Positions 59,140-64,000 of a stretch of 64,000 bases of DNA are shown here, one piece after another. This stretch comes from Halopolyspora algeriensis (GTDB lineage Bacteria; Actinomycetota; Actinomycetes; Mycobacteriales; Pseudonocardiaceae). The DNA lies in assembly GCF_003337235.1 (NCBI RefSeq), contig NZ_QPJC01000007.1, forward strand, positions 160,662-224,661, read 5' to 3'. The notes under the pieces are model-generated. The model did not search any database. It saw only the letters and a list, made by a program, of their open reading frames with translations, and had not been told where the DNA came from. Made by a program: the position numbers and the translations under genes. Position 1 is the stretch's first letter; each line of letters begins with the position of its first letter.

Positions 59140-59586
59140 CAGGCCTGTGCCTCCCTTGTCTCTCCGCCGGGAGCAGGCCTTGGCAGCAACCGTCACCCCC
59201 GGGCAACACACACGGACGTGCGTCGGGCACGTTCCTGCCCAGAAGGCGGATCACGGGCATCTCCTCGGCGGGACGCACGTGATCCCCGGCTGGCTGCTCA
59301 ACCACGGTCGAAATTACCTCAGGCAGTAAGAACTCGTCGCAGCCATGGCAACGTGACGCAAGAAGCAAGCCGCACCCGGATTCTCCTCCTGGAAGGCGAT
59401 CTCCCACCGGCCAGGATGCACACGGACAAGGTCCAGGGCCGCCTCGTGGCCGACGCGCTGCCTGCGCAGCGCACGAACGACGAAGGACTCCCCTGGGAGA
59501 AGTCCGGTTCCACGTCGCCCCGCCCGGGGCAGCGGGCTCTTCCCGGGGACGTCGTCGGCCATCAGCCGGCGGTCCGAGCGCCCTTC

Positions 59587-59648
59587 ACCGCGGCGAGGAA
59601 TTTTCTATGCTCGCCGCGGTAGACATGCCATCGCGGTCCTGTTAGAGT
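59587..59648 (+). promoter_or_regulatory. Inverted repeat and promoter upstream of the MerR gene
   Basis: The 801-bp spacer 59140-59940 has no supported protein gene. It contains an 11-bp perfect inverted repeat (59587-59597 and 59610-59620) with a 12-nt A/T-rich loop, abutting a promoter-like pair TAGACA (59620-59625) and TAGAGT (59643-59648) separated by 17 nt. The repeat could be an operator or the end of an upstream transcript. Confidence 0.45.
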
Positions 59649-59654
59649 TTCTGC

Positions 59655-59920
59655 CATCAGAGGAGAGAACACACAGCGCCATCAGCGACGAATCGGCGCC
59701 GCGAGTGAACAAGTGCAGCAGTCCCCCGGGCGGGGGCCACAGGGTCCCCGCCCGGGCTACGAGGAAAAGTTCGTGATCGCACCCGAGCGAGAAGGGGGGT
59801 CGTCGGTTCGTCAGGACGAGCGCCGTACCCGCCTCCCTCAGGCGGAAGTGCGGCCCGCAGTGCAGTGAGCAAGAACCCCTCGCAGCCCCCGGTGCACCGC
59901 TGGTGCGCCGGGGGCCTTTT
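59655..59920 (+). ncRNA. Structured leader RNA or attenuator before MerR
   Basis: Downstream of the 59620-59648 promoter a roughly 265-nt transcript is predicted. It contains an 11-bp hairpin (59725-59735 and 59746-59756) and ends in a terminator (59886-59914 followed by cctttt) only 21 nt before the MerR ATG. Either a free sRNA ends here or the hairpin is an attenuator. A short frame, VIAPEREGGSSVRQDERR onward, runs through it without a convincing start. Confidence 0.45.
59886..59920 (+). terminator. Intrinsic terminator 21 nt before the MerR start
   Basis: A 13-bp stem (59886-59898 and 59902-59914, one G-U pair), a 3-nt loop and a following T4 run form a textbook intrinsic terminator, with the MerR ribosome site just after it. 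Confidence 0.75.
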
Positions 59921-59940
59921 CGAGGGGCAGGGAGCATCCG

Positions 59941-60252
59941 ATGAACCGGCAACGTCCTGGTGCTGATGAGAAGTTCGACGACCCTGACTATCCCGCCTAC
60001 ACCATGGGCCGGGCCGCGGAGATGCTGGAGGTCAGCCAGCCGTTCCTGCGGTCGCTGGAGGAAGCGGGGCTGATCACCCCGCAGCGTTCGGCCGGTGGGC
60101 ACCGCCGCTACTCCCGTGCCCAGCTCCGGCAGGCCTCCCGCGCCCGCGAGCTCGTCGATCAGGGCACCCCGGTGGCCGCGGCCTGCCGCATCATCAGCCT
60201 CGAAGACCAACTCGCCGAACACACCGACACCGGCTCCGATACGTCCGGCTGA
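59941..60252 (+). CDS. MerR-family regulator, copy 1
   Basis: A 103-aa protein with the MerR winged HTH: DDPDYPAYTMGRAAEMLEVSQPFLRSLEEAGLITPQRSAGGHRRYSRAQL (residues about 13-62). Only a short dimerisation helix follows, with no effector domain, so it resembles HspR-type small MerR regulators. GGGAG lies 6 nt before the ATG. It is a paralogue of the MerR gene at 61891-62250, sharing the D-YPAYTMGRAA block. Read-through of the preceding terminator would be needed for expression. Confidence 0.88.
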   Translation: MNRQRPGADEKFDDPDYPAYTMGRAAEMLEVSQPFLRSLEEAGLITPQRSAGGHRRYSRAQLRQASRARELVDQGTPVAAACRIISLEDQLAEHTDTGSDTSG

Positions 60253-60465
60253 GGTCGCCGGCGTGGACGCCACGCTTCCGGAGTGTGTAGGGTGCGTGAT
60301 GGTCGTCGTATTTCTGAGTTCGTGTTTGTGCACGCTCGCAGGAGTTTGATGCGAGCGCGCTGCTGTCTTTGGTTGATGCTGGAGTAGCCGGGCGTTCGAG
60401 ATCCCCGGCCCGGGCCTTCACACGGTGTGGACGCCCGTCATACCCAGCTCCCGAAGGAGACAGAC

Positions 60466-60666
60466 ATGGCACAGGGAACCGTGAAGTGGTTCAGCGCCGA
60501 GAAGGGCTTCGGCTTCATCACCCCCAATGAGGGCGGTCCGGACGTGTTCGTGCACTACTCGGCCATCGACGCCAGTGGCTTCCGCAGCCTCGAGGAGGAC
60601 CAGCAGGTGACCTACGAGGTCACCCAGGGCCCCAAGGGACCGCAGGCCAGCACCGTCCAGGTCTGA
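60466..60666 (+). CDS. cspA: Cold-shock protein (CspA family), copy 2
   Basis: A 66-aa cold-shock domain protein with RNP1 (KGFGFI) and RNP2 (VFVHYS). It differs from copy 1 in a few residues (A2 for T, S for N at position 10, T for A near 19, S for T near 47, Q for R near 65). AAGGAGA is 5 nt before ATG 60466. The approximately 190-nt leader upstream is shared with copy 1. Confidence 0.96.
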   Translation: MAQGTVKWFSAEKGFGFITPNEGGPDVFVHYSAIDASGFRSLEEDQQVTYEVTQGPKGPQASTVQV

Positions 60667-60687
60667 AAGCCCGCATCTCTGGCGTTT

Positions 60688-60717
60688 GCCGGCTGCCCGC
60701 CCGGGTGGGCAGCCGGC
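60688..60717 (+). terminator. Terminator of the right cspA
   Basis: An 11-bp perfect stem (60688-60698 and 60707-60717) with an 8-nt loop lies 21 bp past the stop; it corresponds to the hairpin after the left copy. Confidence 0.8.
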
Positions 60718-61146
60718 GGCGCTTTCGGGCACATACCACCCCACACTCCCCCGAGCCGATCAACCGTCCCCCGCGCCCACGCGCCGGACGGGATCGAGCA
60801 CGGGAGCAGGAAGGAACCTCATCACCACCTCCACCCCCCTGCGCCATCCGCGCAGCAGCACGCCGGCCACCGACCGGGAACCCCGCAAGCACGTTGCCCG
60901 CCGGGCATCGACCGCCGACGGCCACACCCACGCTGCAGGCACCGTCAGCCCGGTCCAGTTCATCGAACCCGAACACGCCCGGGACCTGCCCGAGCAGCAC
61001 CACCCGGTCGCCGATCGAAGCGACGCCGGGATGCGCCGGTTGCGCACTCCCTTCGCCGCGTGAGCGGCCACCGCCCACTCCCTCCTGGAGAGACTCGGGA
61101 CTGCCGAAGCGGGCCGGAAGCCGCCGAATAGCGGGGAATCGACTGG

Positions 61147-61563
61147 TCACTGACCGAGGGACCAGCTCGTCATCTCCAGAACGGCCCACATCCGCTGCTG
61201 GTGTTCGTCGCTTTCCACGCCCCACGAGTGCGTCAAGTCTTCCAGCATCAGCCGACCGAGCCCACCGGAGATCAGCAGTGGACCGAGGGAGGCGATCTGC
61301 CTGCTCGGCTGCGTGGCGATGATCTCCAGCTCGAGCCTTCCCTCGCTGTTGAAGCCGAGCCACACGTGGCGGGGCGTGCGTCCGCTGCGGATCGCATCGG
61401 TGAACAAGTTGTCCAGGACCAGCAAGGCATCCAGCACGGTGCTGTCCGAGTAGCCCCTCAGCCAGGTGCGACTCACCGTGCGCACCAAGGACAACTCCTC
61501 GACCGGGTCGCACACCGACAGCGACATCGACCGCCTTCTTGATGAAGACGCCCCCTCTTCCAT
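61147..61563 (-). CDS. Anti-sigma-like ATP-binding protein
   Basis: A 138-aa protein resembling a divergent GHKL/RsbW-type ATPase: VLDALLVLDNLFTDAIRSGRTPRHVWLGF corresponds to the N-box helix and GGLGRLMLEDLTHSWGVE to the G1/lid region. Canonical Asn and Gly residues are weakened, so ATP binding is uncertain. GAGGAGG lies 8 nt before ATG 61563. It stands alone; a possible partner is the STAS part of the STAS-GAF-ANTAR protein. Confidence 0.7.
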   Translation of the reverse strand: MEEGASSSRRRSMSLSVCDPVEELSLVRTVSRTWLRGYSDSTVLDALLVLDNLFTDAIRSGRTPRHVWLGFNSEGRLELEIIATQPSRQIASLGPLLISGGLGRLMLEDLTHSWGVESDEHQQRMWAVLEMTSWSLGQ

Positions 61564-61890
61564 GTGCTGAGCCTCCTCGATCGGCTACGGCCGGCGGATT
61601 CGCCGGCTCACCCGGGCGGGCGTCACCGTATTCCCTCCGTCCGGGCCCGGTGTTCTCGCCAGTCGGCCACGGGAAAGCCGACAGAGAGCGCTTCTCGCGG
61701 CCCTTCCGTGTGATGGGCCCATCGCACAATGGGCGCCACACACGACAACTCAGCACTTTTAACACTGTTCGCTGCAGTGGTGTTCATCGGGGGCGGATCG
61801 TCAGGCCGCTGCGGCGTCGGCGGCCTGCGTGGCATCGTCGCAGCGGCCTCGAGTCGAACGGCGAGGGGCGAAGCGCCACGATTTCTCGAA
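61564..61890. other. Intergenic region without a supported gene
   Basis: This 327-bp stretch lies between the anti-sigma-like gene start and the second MerR stop. I see no coding frame, strong hairpin or clear promoter. A short A/T-rich patch at 61745-61765 may belong to a promoter of the anti-sigma-like gene. Confidence 0.5.
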
Positions 61891-62250
61891 TCAGCCGCGG
61901 GGCCGGTCCGCGCCGTTCTGCCGGGCGCGGTCCTCGAGTTGGCGCAGGCGCTGCCGGGTGTCGTGCAGCTCGGATTCCAGGCGGGCCAGGCGGCACACCG
62001 CCACCAGCAGGCTCATGCCCTCTTCGTCGAGAAGTTCGCGCACGCGGGCGGCCAGGACGAGTTCGCTGCGGCTGTAGCGGCGATGTCCTCCGTGCGAGCG
62101 GTTCGGGTCCAACAGCCCCGCAGGGCCGAGGCTGCGCAGGAAGTCGGGGGTGACGCCGAGCATGTCGGCGGCCCGTCCCATGGTGTAGGCCGGGTAGTCG
62201 GCGTCGTCGAACGCCTCCTGAGCCCGATCGGTGGGGTAGCGCTCGCTCAT
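61891..62250 (-). CDS. MerR-family regulator, copy 2 (HspR-like)
   Basis: A 119-aa protein with a MerR HTH (DDADYPAYTMGRAADMLGVTPDFLRSLGPAGLLDPNRSHGGHRRYSRSEL, residues about 13-62) and a coiled-coil tail (LESELHDTRQRLRQLEDRARQ). GGGAG precedes ATG 62250. It lies 94 bp downstream of hsp20 in the same orientation, so it probably represses or tunes hsp20, as HspR-type proteins do for heat-shock genes. Paralogous to the gene at 59941. Confidence 0.9.
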   Translation of the reverse strand: MSERYPTDRAQEAFDDADYPAYTMGRAADMLGVTPDFLRSLGPAGLLDPNRSHGGHRRYSRSELVLAARVRELLDEEGMSLLVAVCRLARLESELHDTRQRLRQLEDRARQNGADRPRG

Positions 62251-62283
62251 CCACGTCTCCCGGGAATTGTCGCGCCCCGGCAA

Positions 62284-62332
62284 GCACTCTGCCCGGACCC
62301 TCGGCAGTACCGCCAGGACCCGGGCAGAGTGC
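62284..62332 (-). terminator. Intercistronic hairpin between hsp20 and merR
   Basis: A perfect 13-bp stem (62284-62296 and 62320-62332) with a 23-nt loop starts 12 bp past the hsp20 stop. In the hsp20-merR operon it may act as a partial terminator or a stabilising 3' end, giving more Hsp20 than regulator. Confidence 0.6.
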
Positions 62333-62344
62333 GGGAGGGCGCGA

Positions 62345-62788
62345 TCAGCTCTTACCTTCGATGACCCGCCGGCCACCACCGTGACCGACCTTGATCTGGC
62401 GAGGCTTGGCGCGCTCGGCCACCGGCAGCGTCACCCGCAGCACTCCGTCGGTGTAGTCGGCACTGATGTTGTCCACATCCAGCCCGTCACCGAGCGACAG
62501 TTGGCGGGAGAACGTACCCCGAGGACGTTCGGCGGTCACGTAGCTGACCTCGGCCTCGTTCTCGCTGCCGGGGCGGCTCTTGCGCTCGGCGCGCACGGTC
62601 AGCGTGTTGTTCTCCGCGCGGACCTCCAGCGAATCGGGGTCGATGCCGGGCAGGTCGAACTCGGCGACGTAGTCCTCCCCGACTCGGTAGGCGTCCATGG
62701 CCATCCCCTGGGGTACGCGGCTTGAGCCGAACACCTCGGTGGTCAGCCGGTTGAGATCCCGAAACAGCGGGTCGAATGCCATGGTCAT
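62345..62788 (-). CDS. Small heat-shock protein Hsp20
   Basis: A 147-aa alpha-crystallin-domain holdase chaperone. The N-terminal arm is MTMAFDPLFRDLNRLTTEVFG, and the crystallin domain runs from about residue 38 to 130 (DYVAEFDLPGIDPDSLEVRAENNTLTVRAERK, GTFSRQLSLGDGLDVDNISADYTDGVLRVTLPVAE). The C-terminal extension is RQIKVGHGG. AAGGAG lies 7 nt before ATG 62788. It heads an operon with the MerR gene and has its own promoter 188 bp upstream. Confidence 0.95.
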   Translation of the reverse strand: MTMAFDPLFRDLNRLTTEVFGSSRVPQGMAMDAYRVGEDYVAEFDLPGIDPDSLEVRAENNTLTVRAERKSRPGSENEAEVSYVTAERPRGTFSRQLSLGDGLDVDNISADYTDGVLRVTLPVAERAKPRQIKVGHGGGRRVIEGKS

Positions 62789-62975
62789 GGGACAGCTCCT
62801 TTCCAGCTCACAGGTGAAAACGCTCAATGCATCAACAACGCAGTGGCATCGGGGCGATGCGCGGCACGGGCGGGGTGTCCTGCTGCCGTCCCGCACGTCA
62901 CCAACCTCGAGTGGCCGGTGAGAGTGCGCGCCACCTCCTCTCCGTCGAACCCTTCTTCCGTTCTCTGTAATCAGA

Positions 62976-63004
62976 ATTCTAGAGTCACGGTTCCAGCTTT
63001 GCAA
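62976..63004 (-). promoter_or_regulatory. Promoter of hsp20
   Basis: TTGCAA (62999-63004) and TAGAAT (62976-62981) on the minus strand are separated by exactly 17 nt, a good SigA-type promoter. It implies a leader of about 180 nt. No HspR HAIR element (CTTGAGT-N7-ACTCAAG) is visible. The rest of the 490-bp spacer (62789-63278) has no intact gene. Confidence 0.6.
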
Positions 63005-63029
63005 GGGTGCACAACCAGGGAAAATAACT

Positions 63030-63197
63030 TCACTGCTCAAACGAAGGTGGTATGGCGGCGAGCAGGAGGGGAGTCGGCGTGCGCGCGAGGGCGAGTGTCG
63101 CTCTCCCGGTCGCTCGGGCCCGGAGAGCGAGGCGATCGCCGTCAGGAGGCTCGGCTTCGCGCGGCCTGCCCAGCTCGATCAGGCAGCGCCCCGCCAT
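63030..63197 (-). pseudogene. Possible remnant of a TPR-type regulator
   Basis: A 55-codon frame begins MAGRCLIELGRPREAEPPDGDR, which looks like the C-terminal TPR repeat of actinomycete XRE-TPR regulators (R-LIELGRPREAEP). The remainder is Arg/Ala-rich and unconvincing. No upstream HTH part is present. I read it as a decayed fragment, at low certainty. Confidence 0.25.
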
Positions 63198-63278
63198 GAC
63201 GTCCTTCGTCTTGGCTGAGGTTGAGAAGACCGGTTGAGTTGACTTTCACGCGCAGTACTCACAGGCCGATCATCCGGT

Positions 63279-63641
63279 TCAGCCCTGGTTGTCGAGTCGG
63301 CTCCACGACCGTGTTGTCGGGTCCCAGGATTCCACCGCGTCGCCCCGCAGTAGAGGTGTGAGGAATCTGTCGGCGAGTTCGGCAGCAGCATCCCTCGACC
63401 GGTGCAGCAGATCCAGGTCACGGGAATGCCGTGCTTGGCTGTACCGGACCAGCAGGGCAAGCCCGCCCTTGAGCAGCCACCCGTGCGGGTCATGGGTGAA
63501 CACGCGCGCGAGCAGGCGCTCCAGATACCAGCGGCGTTGGATCTCGCCGCCGTCCACGTTGATCGCCTTGCCGTGTCGCCTCGCACGCGTGCTCACTGCT
63601 TGGTGGAGCTGGACGGGGGTGTGGAACTGCGGAGGGGGCAC
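63279..63641 (-). pseudogene. Truncated AbiEii-like nucleotidyltransferase toxin
   Basis: A 120-aa product with the AbiEii/nucleotidyltransferase signature GWLLKGGLALLVRYSQARHSRDLDLL, containing the GG and DxD metal-binding pair. Full-length AbiEii-type proteins are usually more than 200 aa, but this frame stops soon after the catalytic strand, at WSRLDNQG, so the C-terminal half is missing. GTG 63641 has GAGG upstream and lies 3 bp past the stop of the preceding gene. It is probably inactive, or needs the unknown partner upstream. Confidence 0.6.
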
Positions 63642-63644
63642 GGA

Positions 63645-64000
63645 TCACCTCGGTGCTGCTCGGGCGGCACCCAGCAGTGCCCGCAGGGCTGTGGCCTGGT
63701 TTTCCGTCGGGAGCTGCCGGAATCGCCGAAGCAGCTCGACAATCTGGTCGCGGTGCGCGTTGCTCGCAGTTCGATGGGCGTGCCGTACGGGGGCCATGCG
63801 GGCCTCCGACAGATCCGGCACGACCGGCTTGTTCGCTCCGTGCCGATCCCGCTCGGCAGTCTTGGGCAGGGCCAGTGCGCGGCCGACTTCGGCGTTGACG
63901 TCCGGATAGGCCAGCAGGATCTCCGTCAGGGCCTGCTCCGTGGGCGACTCGTCACCGACCTGCTCCAGCAGGTAGTCCAGGAGGCCGCGACCGCCGTCGG
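63645..64000 (-). CDS. Partial gene upstream of the AbiEii-like gene
   Basis: The window end cuts this minus-strand frame, leaving the C-terminal 117 residues: from GLLDYLLEQVGDESPTEQALTE to ATALRALLGAARAAPR. It is helical and Arg/Ala-rich at the end. Its 3-bp spacing from the AbiEii-like gene suggests a two-gene toxin-antitoxin operon in which this would be the AbiEi-type partner, but I see no diagnostic motif. The start is outside the window. Confidence 0.5.
   Translation of the reverse strand, partial: DGGRGLLDYLLEQVGDESPTEQALTEILLAYPDVNAEVGRALALPKTAERDRHGANKPVVPDLSEARMAPVRHAHRTASNAHRDQIVELLRRFRQLPTENQATALRALLGAARAAPR

Larger units (their letters stand above)
60283..60962. repeat. Right copy of the inverted duplication carrying cspA
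   Basis: The plus-strand counterpart of 51610-52308: leader, cspA, terminator and about 250 bp downstream, including a block with GAGCACG and CCTCATCACCAC in both copies. The two copies face each other across about 8 kb. No transposase or direct terminal repeats are visible at either boundary. Confidence 0.75.

Noticed and set aside
59350-59622. Plus-strand frame VTQEASRTRILLLEGDLPPARM resembling a response-regulator start
   Set aside because: Only about 15 residues look ordered, there is no ribosome site, and the aspartate and lysine of a receiver domain do not follow.
59605-60333. Minus-strand 242-codon frame opposite the MerR gene
   Set aside because: It is antisense to a clear MerR HTH gene and to the terminator; composition is shadow-like.
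62789-63278. HspR HAIR operator upstream of hsp20
   Set aside because: No CTTGAGT-N7-ACTCAAG match; CTTGCAAAG near 63000 is too short and overlaps the -35.

Overview
The window is high-G+C actinobacterial DNA. It carries a complete division and cell-wall (dcw) cluster, Wag31, the ClgR-PspA-PspM envelope-stress locus, MraZ, an ileS T-box leader and Scr1-type XRE/DUF397 regulators. Gene order and protein features (meso-diaminopimelate-type MurE, FtsZ starting [15 protein letters not shown] and ending PPFMRR) point to Actinomycetes, most likely Pseudonocardiales (Actinopolyspora/Saccharopolyspora-like). The genus is an inference.

1-25.1 kb: an almost uninterrupted minus-strand series, listed here in transcription order from the right: mraZ, rsmH, ftsL, ftsI, murE, murF, mraY, murD, ftsW, murG, murC, ftsQ, ftsZ, pgeF, yggS, sepF, yggT, wag31, a membrane protein and ileS. 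Many junctions are ATGA or GTGA overlaps, so translation is probably coupled. Regulatory sequence includes MraZ boxes upstream of mraZ, a structured RNA between mraZ and rsmH, a T-box in front of ileS, and a palindromic element after ftsQ and after ileS.

25.4-30.4 kb: divergent moxR-DUF58-transglutaminase operon ending in a very strong bidirectional terminator. 30.4-37.7 kb: DUF3040 protein, a methyltransferase, a ParA-like ATPase, then pspM-pspA-clgR, cinA-pgsA and an ArgA-like acetyltransferase, an order close to the M. tuberculosis Rv2742c-Rv2748c region. 37.9-41.1 kb: an inserted PIN toxin/HTH antitoxin pair, a secreted phospholipase A2 and an FMN-dependent dehydrogenase, followed by ftsK.

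43.9-64 kb is accessory and dominated by signalling and stress genes. It holds a SpoIIE-type phosphatase facing an anti-sigma-type ATPase and a STAS protein, an apparently solitary HsdM, an XRE/DUF397 pair, a UvrA paralogue, an NhaA-DsbA fusion, a GAF protein, a STAS-GAF-ANTAR protein, two related MerR regulators, a second anti-sigma-type ATPase and Hsp20. An approximately 8-kb block (52.3-60.3 kb) is bounded by an inverted duplication of about 0.7 kb, each copy carrying a cspA gene with its long 5' leader. The right edge holds a shortened AbiEii-like gene and a gene cut by the window end. I saw no rRNA, tRNA, IS element, phage gene or CRISPR array.
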